Shown: positions 6,528 through 12,645 of the stretch, piece after piece | Numbering within the stretch: the first letter of the stretch is position 1 | Layout of the letters: every line of letters begins with the position of its first letter | Origin: Desulfobulbaceae bacterium | Lineage (GTDB): Bacteria > Desulfobacterota > Desulfobulbia > Desulfobulbales > UBA5123 | Direction of reading: 5' to 3' | NCBI GenBank assembly: GCA_029865195.1 | Contig: JAOUHH010000002.1 | Location: 1 to 37,967 of the forward strand | DNA: 37,967 nucleotides | The notes under the pieces: generated by a model | Told to the model about the DNA's origin: nothing | Seen by the model: the letters and a program-made list of their open reading frames with translations, nothing else | Databases searched by the model: none | Program-made: the position numbers and the translations under genes

Positions 6528-6716
6528 ATGCCGGAAAGTAAGCCCGACAAGTGCATCAAGACACCGTACCAATCAACCCATCTTGGCGCCCTCTGCCACG
6601 TCTGCAACCGCAAGTGCAACCACGCAAACCACCCGCGCCACCAAGGCCTGCAACTGATGCTCGCCCGCGACCATCGCGCCCGGCTCGATAACGTCAGACC
6701 CATGGAGCGTTCATAA
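6528..6716 (+). CDS. Small Cys/His-rich (zinc-knuckle-like) protein
   Basis: A 62-residue protein with LCHVCNRKCNHANH (about 22-35), a C-x2-C-x3-C cluster followed by histidines that could bind a metal ion, and a further Cys at residue 9. A strong AGAGGAGG site precedes it. Its TAA stop overlaps the next start by one base (TAATG). No family recognised; a nucleic-acid-binding or protein-binding zinc knuckle is a reasonable guess. Confidence 0.65.
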   Translation: MPESKPDKCIKTPYQSTHLGALCHVCNRKCNHANHPRHQGLQLMLARDHRARLDNVRPMERS

Positions 6717-7108
6717 TGGGTACAATGCCCCCTGTTTCATGGCCAGAACCGCGGGAGATAAAAGCACTGCGCCAGGCCCTCGGCGACTCGGTGGAGGATT
6801 TTGCCGCCGTCATCTCTGCCGCCGTCCTCCGCACCCCATTCATCGCCTACACCCACAAGGAAATCCGTCGCATCCGGATAGCGCTGGGCAAAAGCAATGC
6901 CGAGTTTGCCGAGATCTTCCGGTTGAGTGAAGACGAAATCAAGGCCTGGCAAACCCCGATCACCAGCAAGAAACACCGCGACCCGAGCCCGCCCGCCTGC
7001 ATCATCCTGTTCTGGTGCGCCACCGTTGCCAACACCTCTGTTTCGTGCCGCAACAACCTGATCAGGGCCGCCGCCGAACTCGGCAAGGACTGGCTTGCAG
7101 ACAACTGA
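6716..7108 (+). CDS. XRE-like DNA-binding protein with a duplicated helix pair
   Basis: A 130-residue protein containing two related segments: EIKALRQALGDSVEDFAAVI (about 13-32) and EIRRIRIALGKSNAEFAEIF (about 45-64). The second continues into RLSEDEIKAWQTP, so it looks like the first half of an XRE-type helix-turn-helix (LGKSNAEFAEIFRLSEDEIKAW). The first copy looks like a decayed duplicate. The C-terminal half has two cysteines and a hydrophobic stretch. Start overlaps the previous stop. Probably an early transcription regulator; target unknown. Confidence 0.6.
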   Translation: MGTMPPVSWPEPREIKALRQALGDSVEDFAAVISAAVLRTPFIAYTHKEIRRIRIALGKSNAEFAEIFRLSEDEIKAWQTPITSKKHRDPSPPACIILFWCATVANTSVSCRNNLIRAAAELGKDWLADN

Positions 7109-7133
7109 TAATCACAACAGAGAGGCGCACCCC

Positions 7134-7388
7134 ATGCCCAGCAAAGACCACCTCCCACATATCCCGGCAAACAACATCCACGCCCGCCTGGTGCGGCGCC
7201 TCAACGCCTCCGGGCTTGACCAGACCACCATCAACGATCTGGCCACCGATATCACCCTGCTGAAAGAATCATCCCACAGCGAGGGGCTGGCCACCGGCCG
7301 CATCGAGGGCAAAGAAAAGGGCTACCAGGCGGCAACCGACAAGGTCATGCTCTACTGCCAGAACCTCATCCTCCAGGGCGCGAGCTGA
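7134..7388 (+). CDS. Small early protein, unknown
   Basis: An 84-residue protein beginning MPSKDHLPHIP, mostly helical and charged, without cysteine clusters or membrane segments. Start at 7134 chosen for the AGAGAGG site 9 nt upstream; an upstream in-frame start at 7095 would overlap the previous gene. Its last base is shared with the start of the replication initiator (TGATG overlap), so the two are probably translationally coupled. No family recognised. Confidence 0.6.
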   Translation: MPSKDHLPHIPANNIHARLVRRLNASGLDQTTINDLATDITLLKESSHSEGLATGRIEGKEKGYQAATDKVMLYCQNLILQGAS

Positions 7389-8218
7389 TGTCATTTGCCA
7401 AACTCTACCGAGCCGGCTGGCAGCTCGCCGACGAACTGGAGCGCAACCGCCGCGCCGCCCGCCCGGAAACCTACCGCGGTGCGTTTGCCGACCTGTGTAT
7501 GCGGCTCGATAACTCCCCCACCAAGTCGGTGCCGTTCAACCCGCGCTACTGGGCAAAGGAATGGTGCTGGCACGATCAGGAAATTACACGGTTTTTCAGG
7601 AGGTTGGACGCTGCCGGGGTAATCAAAATAAAAGCGGCCGGCAACGTGCGCACTATAGTTGCGTCAAAAAACAATGTTAGCAGAGTTGTGAGCAAAACCG
7701 GCAACAAATGTGAGCAGCAAAGCCGCCCCACACAAGGGGAAAACAACAAGGTTGTGAGCTTGCGCCCCGACGAATGTGAGCAGAATGTTAGCATAGTTCC
7801 AACTACAGGCTTAAATCTGTCAGCTAACGCTGACTCGTCATCGGCTGCGCCGAATGACACCTGCCCTCACCAGGAGATTGTGAGGCTCTACCACGAGGTG
7901 CTGCCGGAGCTGCCCAAGGTGGTCAAGTGGACCCCGGCCAGGCAAAAGCTTCTCCGTGCCCGCTGGCGCGAGGACCAGAAACGCCAATCCATCGATGCCT
8001 GGCGCAAGTTTTTCGAGTTCGTCAAAAAGTCAGATTTTCTCATGGGCCGCGCCGGCAGTTTTCAGGCCAATCTAGAATGGCTCCTGCGGCCGTCAAACTT
8101 CGTCAAAATCCTTGAGCGGCAATACCACCGGCAGCAGGACCAGCAGCCACCACCAACCGCCGGGGCATCTGCCGCCGAGGAGACCCGGAAAAAATATCTG
8201 TCGGGTGGAGGGGTATGA
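7388..8218 (+). CDS. O-like replication initiator with internal origin
   Basis: A 276-residue protein in the usual three parts. The N-terminal winged-helix-type DNA-binding region (about 1-90) has DQEITRFFRRLDAAGVI as its recognisable part. A low-complexity linker (about 95-155) follows. The C-terminal helical domain (about 160-245) has EIVRLYHEVLPELPKVVKW, then RKFFEFVKKSDFLMGR and SFQANLEWLLRP, an ending shared by many phage replication proteins that recruit the helicase. It lies immediately upstream of dnaB and overlaps it by 4 nt. As in lambda O, the linker-coding DNA carries iterons. It would open the origin and load DnaB. Confidence 0.8.
   Translation: MSFAKLYRAGWQLADELERNRRAARPETYRGAFADLCMRLDNSPTKSVPFNPRYWAKEWCWHDQEITRFFRRLDAAGVIKIKAAGNVRTIVASKNNVSRVVSKTGNKCEQQSRPTQGENNKVVSLRPDECEQNVSIVPTTGLNLSANADSSSAAPNDTCPHQEIVRLYHEVLPELPKVVKWTPARQKLLRARWREDQKRQSIDAWRKFFEFVKKSDFLMGRAGSFQANLEWLLRPSNFVKILERQYHRQQDQQPPPTAGASAAEETRKKYLSGGGV
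7675..7793. repeat. ori: Iteron array, probable replication origin
   Basis: Six copies of TGTKAGCW start at 7675, 7687, 7709, 7753, 7775 and 7786; a weaker copy lies at 7818. Start-to-start distances are 12, 22, 44, 22 and 11 bp, close to whole helical turns, so the sites face the same side of the DNA. Copies occur in two reading frames and encode different residues (Val-Ser in one, Cys-Glu-Gln in the other), so the DNA word, not the protein, is conserved. The array sits in the linker of the initiator gene beside an AT-richer stretch (7615-7680), as in lambda ori. Confidence 0.75.
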
Positions 8219-9531
8219 GCCAGCACCGCATCCCTCCCCAGAACATCGATGCCGAACGCGCCGTGCTGGCCGCGATGCTGCTTTCTCCTGCGGCCATGGA
8301 TGAGGTTGCCGACCGGCTGCGGCCGGAGGATTTCTATTCACATGAGCATGCGGCAATTTATGCCGCCGCCCTGGACCTCTACCGCTCCGACAAGCAGGTT
8401 GACCTGGTCACTGTCACCGATCGGCTGTCGATATCAGACAAGCTCGATGTTGCCGGCGGCCCGGCTTACCTGGCGGAACTCACCGACCAGATCCCGTCCA
8501 TGGCGGCACTCCCCCACCACGCCGAGCTGGTGCGCGACAAGGCGCGGTTGCGGGCGGCAATCGTCTCCCTCACCGAGGCCCACGAGCGCTGCTATGCCGC
8601 CTCGGACCCTGCCGACATCATCGACGAAATCGAAACCACCCTGCTCGCCATCGGCAGTTCCGCCACCCCCGACACCATGGCCCCTGCCTCCGTGCTGGCA
8701 AAGCGCTCGGTCGATGCCCTGGAACAGCGCTCCCGCCATGCCGGGGCACTGCTGGGACTCTCCACCGGCTTCCGCGAGCTGGACCAGATGACGTCAGGCC
8801 TCCAGCCAGCCGACCTGATCATCATCGCCGCCCGCCCCAGCATGGGCAAAACCTCACTGGCCATGAACATCGCCCGCCACGCCGCCGTCACCGTCAACAC
8901 CCCTACGGCGGTCTTCTCCATGGAGATGAGCAAGGAGCAGCTGGTGGACCGGATGATCTGCGACCTGGGCGAACTCAACACCTTTGCCTACCGCAACGGC
9001 CAACTGCTGGATCAACACTGGCCCCGGGTGCTGCCTGCCGCCGGAAAACTGGCACAGGCCCCGCTCTTTATCGACGACCAGGCAGGCCTCACCGCCATGG
9101 CCATCCGCGCCAGGGCAAGGCGCATCAAGGCCAAACACGGCCTGGGGCTCATCGTGGTCGACTACCTGCAGTTGATGGACGGCCGGGGCGAGCGGCGCGA
9201 GGCGGAAATCAGCGCCATAACCCGGGCGCTCAAGGCGCTGGCAAAGGAACTGCGGCTGCCGGTGGTGGTGCTCGCCCAGCTCAACCGGGAGCTTGAGCGC
9301 CGGCCGGACAAGCGGCCCAAACTCTCCGACCTGCGCGAGTCCGGCGCCATCGAGCAAGACGCCGATGTCATCCTCTTCATCTACCGCGACGAGGTTTATA
9401 ACCGCGCCAAAGATAACCCGCGCATCGGTATCGCCGAGATCATCATCGGCAAACAGCGCACCGGCCCCACCGGCACCATCGAACTGGCGTGGATGGAGCA
9501 CTTGAGCAGTTTTCGGGACATGAGGGGGTAA
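8215..9531 (+). CDS. dnaB: Replicative DNA helicase DnaB
   Basis: A 438-residue DnaB-family hexameric helicase. The N-terminal domain (about 1-105) opens with PPQNIDAERAVLAAML, the standard DnaB start. The RecA-like domain follows, with Walker A ARPSMGKTS (206-214), Walker B LIVVDYLQLM (312-321, Asp316), the Gln-rich H3 motif (VVLAQLNREL) and motif H4 (SGAIEQDADVILFIYRDEVYN). Length matches the family. It would unwind the phage fork after loading by the O-like protein just upstream, with which it overlaps (ATGA). Carrying its own DnaB makes replication less dependent on a host helicase loader. Confidence 0.96.
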   Translation: MSQHRIPPQNIDAERAVLAAMLLSPAAMDEVADRLRPEDFYSHEHAAIYAAALDLYRSDKQVDLVTVTDRLSISDKLDVAGGPAYLAELTDQIPSMAALPHHAELVRDKARLRAAIVSLTEAHERCYAASDPADIIDEIETTLLAIGSSATPDTMAPASVLAKRSVDALEQRSRHAGALLGLSTGFRELDQMTSGLQPADLIIIAARPSMGKTSLAMNIARHAAVTVNTPTAVFSMEMSKEQLVDRMICDLGELNTFAYRNGQLLDQHWPRVLPAAGKLAQAPLFIDDQAGLTAMAIRARARRIKAKHGLGLIVVDYLQLMDGRGERREAEISAITRALKALAKELRLPVVVLAQLNRELERRPDKRPKLSDLRESGAIEQDADVILFIYRDEVYNRAKDNPRIGIAEIIIGKQRTGPTGTIELAWMEHLSSFRDMRG

Positions 9532-9534
9532 GTG

Positions 9535-10044
9535 ATGACCGCACGGATGGAAAATACGGCATGGCGCGAGCTGGTTGCCTCCGGAATCGGGATAAATGAA
9601 ATGGCCAGGCTTACGGCGGTGAATGATTTTTTCAACCGCTTCTATTACGTGCCTGACGACCGGCATCACGGTCGCGATTACTGGGCAACCCCGGCTGAGT
9701 TTATGGAGTCCGGCGGCGGCGACTGCGAGGACTTTGCCATCGCTAAATACTTTGCGCTTCTGGATATGGGCGCGGATGCCAGCCATCTCTTTCTTACCTA
9801 TTGCCGGCTGCCGGCAACAGGCCAGGCACACATGGTCCTGGTGTACTGGTCCAAAGGGGATCAACCCCTGGTGCTCGACAACTTTATGCCGCAGGTTTTG
9901 TCAGCCTCGTATCGGCCGGATATTCTGCCGGTGTATTGCTTCAACAAAACACAAGGCTTTCTGCTGACCCCGCAATGGGGAATAGCGCATCCGCTGGATG
10001 TGCAGCAGTTGAGCAAGTGGCAAATGGTTTTGGGGAAGGTGTAA
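9535..10044 (+). CDS. Transglutaminase-like cysteine peptidase (LapG/BTLCP type)
   Basis: A 169-residue protein with the full catalytic set of bacterial transglutaminase-like cysteine proteinases: Cys64 in GGGDCEDFAIAKY, His99 in QAHMVLVY and Asp115 in LVLDNF. The preceding VNDFFNRFYYVPDD is also typical. The best-known member, LapG, cuts the adhesin LapA in the periplasm. This copy starts directly with the catalytic domain and has no signal peptide, so it would act in the cytoplasm or leave through lysis. ATG at 9535 lies 3 nt after the dnaB stop. Target unknown; protease assignment strong. Confidence 0.85.
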   Translation: MTARMENTAWRELVASGIGINEMARLTAVNDFFNRFYYVPDDRHHGRDYWATPAEFMESGGGDCEDFAIAKYFALLDMGADASHLFLTYCRLPATGQAHMVLVYWSKGDQPLVLDNFMPQVLSASYRPDILPVYCFNKTQGFLLTPQWGIAHPLDVQQLSKWQMVLGKV

Positions 10045-10068
10045 CAAACATTATATGGAGATTGCGCC

Positions 10069-10389
10069 ATGAAAATTGATGTGTTTTGGATTTGGTTTGC
10101 TTGTTTCTGGCTGGCGGTTGGTATGCAGAACTTTTTAACAGTGAAGAAAAGTAGTTTTGATATTGCATACCATTTCAAAACCCAGGAGTCTGGACGTGTT
10201 GCCTTTGGGCAAATGAGCGTTACTGCTGAAAACACAGACTCTCTTTCTTTTGCAGAGGCCGGTGGTTTTATAAAAAAAGACTTGGAAAAGTCTCTTGATG
10301 AAGACGTTTCAGTTGTCGTTTTCAACGTCAACAAGAGAGAAAGCGCACGATATTGGCAACCATTTTGGAGAAAATTCGCTTCCATATAA
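10069..10389 (+). CDS. Membrane-anchored small protein, AT-rich
   Basis: A 106-residue protein with an N-terminal hydrophobic anchor (about 4-24, WIWFACFWLAVGM) followed by a polar domain of mixed strands and helices (about 30-100). It is clearly AT-richer than the surrounding genes, which suggests separate acquisition. It lies 24 nt downstream of the peptidase gene, with GGAG before its ATG, so the pair may be a functional unit (a membrane target, inhibitor or anchor). That link is inference. No family recognised. Confidence 0.65.
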   Translation: MKIDVFWIWFACFWLAVGMQNFLTVKKSSFDIAYHFKTQESGRVAFGQMSVTAENTDSLSFAEAGGFIKKDLEKSLDEDVSVVVFNVNKRESARYWQPFWRKFASI

Positions 10390-10415
10390 CTTCTTTATTG
10401 ATCAGCAGGTAGACA

Positions 10416-10601
10416 ATGCCTACTAAACAAATCTGCCCAAACGCCTCGATTGCTGGAGTTCATTGCCCACGGCGTTGCGTGTTGCGCAGCGGCATGCGGC
10501 AGTGCCCTGCCGGATATGCGGATATGGTGTATTTGCTCGGCATGATTTTGTGGGTATTTGCGGCGCCGGCACGGAGAAGGCGCGGGGAGCGGTTGCCATG
10601 A
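10416..10601 (+). CDS. Small Cys-containing protein ahead of recombinase
   Basis: A 61-residue frame with four cysteines in the first half (C7, C17, C21, C30), then a hydrophobic stretch (MVYLLGMILWVFAA) and a basic end (RRRRGERLP). Its TGA overlaps the start of the short recombinase (ATGA), and a CAGGTAG sequence precedes its ATG. This supports translation and coupling, but the composition is odd and no family is recognised. Confidence 0.4.
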   Translation: MPTKQICPNASIAGVHCPRRCVLRSGMRQCPAGYADMVYLLGMILWVFAAPARRRRGERLP

Positions 10602-11221
10602 GGGGTTGCCGGCCACTTACCAGGGATGAGGTTGCAGCGGCTGTCGAAGCCATTCGCGGCCCGGCCGCCTCCAGGACCAAGGCGTTGCTGCTGGTCGGGA
10701 TCAATACCGGGTTCCGGATCTCCGAGTTGTTGGCGTTGACCGTTGGCGACGTGGTCACCAGTGCCGGAGAGATCACCCGGCGGGTGACAGTGGCCCGCCG
10801 CTGTATGAAGGGGCGGCACTCGTCCCGCACCGTGCTGATCAATTCGGCGGCCCGGGCGGCGCTGCTGCAATGGCTCTCGGTGCTTGCTGTTCGTGGCTAC
10901 ATCCACGCCACCGATACCTTGTGGCCGTCGTTCCGCACCGGCCGCGTCATCGGCAGGGTCCAGGCGTGGCGGTTGCTGGTGCGGGCTTTTGTGGCGGCCG
11001 GGCTTGACGGCCAGCTCGGAACCCATTGCCTGCGCAAGACCTTTGCCGCCAACGTCTACGACGAGTTGCTCGAAAGGGTGGCGATGGGCGAGCCGGTGGA
11101 CGCCTTCCGGGCGGTGTCGAAGCTGCTTGGCCATGCCGAAATCACTTCAACCGACAAGTATCTCTCGTTCCGCCTCGCCGAGCACGACGGCGTGGTCGAG
11201 CGGGCCGGGGTGGCGATATGA
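10598..11221 (+). CDS. Short tyrosine recombinase, catalytic domain only
   Basis: A 207-residue tyrosine recombinase with every catalytic residue: Arg40 (NTGFRISELL), Lys71 (MKGRHSSR), His143 and Arg146 (THCLRKTF), His179 (LLGHAEI) and nucleophile Tyr188 (STDKYLSF). It begins almost at the catalytic domain, so the core-binding N-terminal domain of Int/Xer proteins is missing. Start at 10598 is chosen for the GGGGAG site and the ATGA overlap; the frame upstream does not read as recombinase. It overlaps the next HTH gene by 4 nt. Possible roles are resolving multimers, inversion or helping another recombinase; no target site is identified. Confidence 0.85.
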   Translation: MRGCRPLTRDEVAAAVEAIRGPAASRTKALLLVGINTGFRISELLALTVGDVVTSAGEITRRVTVARRCMKGRHSSRTVLINSAARAALLQWLSVLAVRGYIHATDTLWPSFRTGRVIGRVQAWRLLVRAFVAAGLDGQLGTHCLRKTFAANVYDELLERVAMGEPVDAFRAVSKLLGHAEITSTDKYLSFRLAEHDGVVERAGVAI

Positions 11222-11427
11222 GCGAGCGGGGCGAGCGGGTGTACCTAAAGGCGGCAGAGTTGGCCGAACGGTTCGGAGTGAGCGTCAAGACCATCCACCG
11301 CTGGCGGAGGCACCAGCCCAGGCCGCTGCACTCCATCCGCCCCGGCAGGGATTACCTGTTCCACCGCGAGGTGGTGGCCAGGTGGGAGGAAGGGTTGCGG
11401 CTGGTGCCGCAGGATGTTGGTGTTTGA
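11218..11427 (+). CDS. Excisionase-like small HTH protein
   Basis: A 69-residue protein with a winged helix-turn-helix of the excisionase/MerR-like type: YLKAAELAERFGVSVKTIHRWR, then a wing (RPGRDYLFHREVVARWEEG). Its ATG overlaps the stop of the short recombinase, so the pair is probably co-translated, as expected for a recombinase and its directionality factor. Its TGA stop lies exactly inside the left box of the first attC-like element. Confidence 0.75.
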   Translation: MSERGERVYLKAAELAERFGVSVKTIHRWRRHQPRPLHSIRPGRDYLFHREVVARWEEGLRLVPQDVGV

Positions 11428-11511
11428 ACGGCTTTAATCACTGGAGCCGCCGCCCGAGACGACCGCAGGCCACCGGACGATCTCGGCTTCCAGTGAATTA
11501 TTTTGTTGGCC
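11423..11511. repeat. attC-like recombination site 1
   Basis: An 89-bp element with outer boxes TTTGAAC (11423-11429) and GTTGGCC (11505-11511). Long inner arms AATCACTGGAGCCG (11436-11449) and CGGCTTCCAGTGAATT (11484-11499) pair fully, except for two unpaired single bases in the right arm. Spacers between boxes and arms are 6 and 5 nt. Paired AAC/GTT boxes, inner arms with single bulged bases, and this size are the signature of integron attC sites. The seventh-position consensus GTTRRRY is met except for one C. An IntI-like gene lies 1.1 kb away. Confidence 0.6.
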
Positions 11512-11526
11512 TTTTTGGTGAACTAA

Positions 11527-11736
11527 ATGCGAACGATTGCCCATATTTTGTGGTGGATAGAGAAAGCCCTGCAACGGATCGCCAATGCTATAGGGCGTGT
11601 TGCTACTAAACTGGCATGGTGTGACTCGCTTGGAGCACCGCTGAAGACCTACAAATGGGACCAATGCCCAGATGGCTATGATGGCCCTTGCGCTTGTGCA
11701 AGCTGCCGAGATTATGCCAGCGATGATTCTTATTGA
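11527..11736 (+). CDS. Cassette-like gene 1: small Cys-rich protein
   Basis: A 69-residue protein with an amphipathic N-terminal helix (HILWWIEKALQRIANAIGRV) and a Cys-rich C-terminal part (CPDGYDGPCACASC) that could bind a metal ion. It lies wholly between the two attC-like elements, and its TGA ends one base before the left box of the second, the way cassette genes usually end. Ribosome site weak (GGTG). No family recognised. Confidence 0.6.
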   Translation: MRTIAHILWWIEKALQRIANAIGRVATKLAWCDSLGAPLKTYKWDQCPDGYDGPCACASCRDYASDDSY

Positions 11737-11737
11737 T

Positions 11738-11795
11738 GACCAACGCTAAAAATCACGGGCGGCTTTAGCCGTCCGCGTGGATTGCAGGGTTAGCC
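11738..11795. repeat. attC-like recombination site 2
   Basis: A 58-bp element with boxes GACCAAC (11738-11744) and GTTAGCC (11789-11795). Inner arms AATCACGGGCGGCT (11751-11764) and AGCCGTCCGCGTGGATT (11767-11783) pair, with three single unpaired bases in the right arm and a TT loop. Spacers are again 6 and 5 nt, exactly as in site 1. The two sites share AACG at the left box, AATCAC at the arm start, GTGRATT at the arm end and GTTRGCC at the right box, while the middles differ. Such conservation of geometry over sequence is characteristic of attC sites. Confidence 0.65.
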
Positions 11796-11836
11796 GTTTT
11801 TGGCAATTTCAACGGGCTGCGAAGGGGGGGAAACAC

Positions 11837-12577
11837 ATGGGAAATTTTGTTGCCTCTTACGGAGGAGGAACAAACAGCACCGCTATGATTATTGAGTGGG
11901 TTGGCCGTGGGCGGCGCCTTGATGCCGTTGTTTTTGCCGACACAGGGGCAGAGAAACCGGAGACGTATTCCTTTGTGGCCCTGTTTTCTGCATGGCTCGT
12001 TGATCACGGATACCCACCAGTGGTGATTGTTCGAAATGACGGGATGCACGGCAGTCTTGAGCGCGAGTGCTTAACGAATGGTCGATTGCCGTCTGTCACG
12101 TTTGGATTTTCTTCCTGCTCCGACAAGTACAAATTGAGGCCGTTTCGCAAGTGGTTAAAGGCCTCTGGGCTGCAAAACGTGACGGTGCTACTCGGGTTTG
12201 ACGCTGGAGAGCCTGGACGGAAATCGAGGGCGTTAAAATATGCCAGTGGGTACGACAAGATTTTCCCGCTGATAGAGTGGCAATGGGGCCGGGCGCGGTG
12301 CATTGAGGCCATAGACCGATCTGGCCTGCCACGGCCAGGGAAGAGCGCCTGCTTTTTTTGCCCGAACACGAAACCGCACGAAATTTTAGCATTGCAGGAC
12401 AACCATCCGGATCTGATTGAGCGGGCTATTGCTCTGGAGAGCAACGCCGAACTCAGGAGCATAAAGGGCCTGGGGCGGGCGTGGTCATGGAAGGATTTTG
12501 TTTGTGCCGATGACGCTCAACAAAGGATGTTTGGCAGCGTTTGCATGGGGCAACCATGTGGATGCTACGACGGCTAA
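11837..12577 (+). CDS. Cassette-like gene 2: PAPS reductase / PP-loop ATP pyrophosphatase family
   Basis: A 246-residue protein of the phosphoadenosine-phosphosulfate reductase superfamily. The PP-loop is SYGGGTNS (7-14), followed by FADTGAEKPETY (33-44), a hallmark of the family, and SSCSDKYKLRPF (92-103). Extra cysteines C172 and C175 (ACFFCPN) and C236, C241, C243 at the end could hold an Fe-S or zinc site, as in DndC-type and other sulfur-inserting relatives. It may activate sulfur or modify a nucleic acid rather than reduce PAPS. It has a strong AAGGGGGGG site, lies right after attC-like site 2, and its TAA lies within GGCTAAC (12572-12578), the mirror image of GTTAGCC. Confidence 0.8.
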   Translation: MGNFVASYGGGTNSTAMIIEWVGRGRRLDAVVFADTGAEKPETYSFVALFSAWLVDHGYPPVVIVRNDGMHGSLERECLTNGRLPSVTFGFSSCSDKYKLRPFRKWLKASGLQNVTVLLGFDAGEPGRKSRALKYASGYDKIFPLIEWQWGRARCIEAIDRSGLPRPGKSACFFCPNTKPHEILALQDNHPDLIERAIALESNAELRSIKGLGRAWSWKDFVCADDAQQRMFGSVCMGQPCGCYDG

Positions 12578-12645
12578 CAAACAATCTACCGCAAATCTGC
12601 AGTATAGCGCGGCAGCAGATAAGCCTTAACCTGGAGGAGAACGCC
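12572..12645. promoter_or_regulatory. Possible attI or degenerate attC, and leader of the IntI-like gene
   Basis: GGCTAAC (12572-12578) is the exact inverse of the right box of attC-like site 2 and overlaps the stop of the PP-loop gene. Beyond it is a short hairpin, ATCTGC / GCAGAT with a loop, then GGAGGAG before the integrase start. No matching GTTRRRY box follows. It may therefore be a truncated attC or, read on the minus strand (GTTAGCC), the core of an attI lying upstream of the integrase gene, as in standard integrons. Confidence 0.35.

Noticed and set aside
7675..7793. CRISPR-like array
   Set aside because: The repeats are 8 bp with variable spacing inside a gene; iterons explain them better.
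8854..9864. 336-codon minus-strand open frame opposite dnaB
   Set aside because: dnaB on the plus strand has all family motifs; the antisense frame has none.
10045..10068. TAACAAACATTATATGG resembles the start of some attC sites and the sequence at 12574
   Set aside because: No hairpin or right box follows before the next gene starts.
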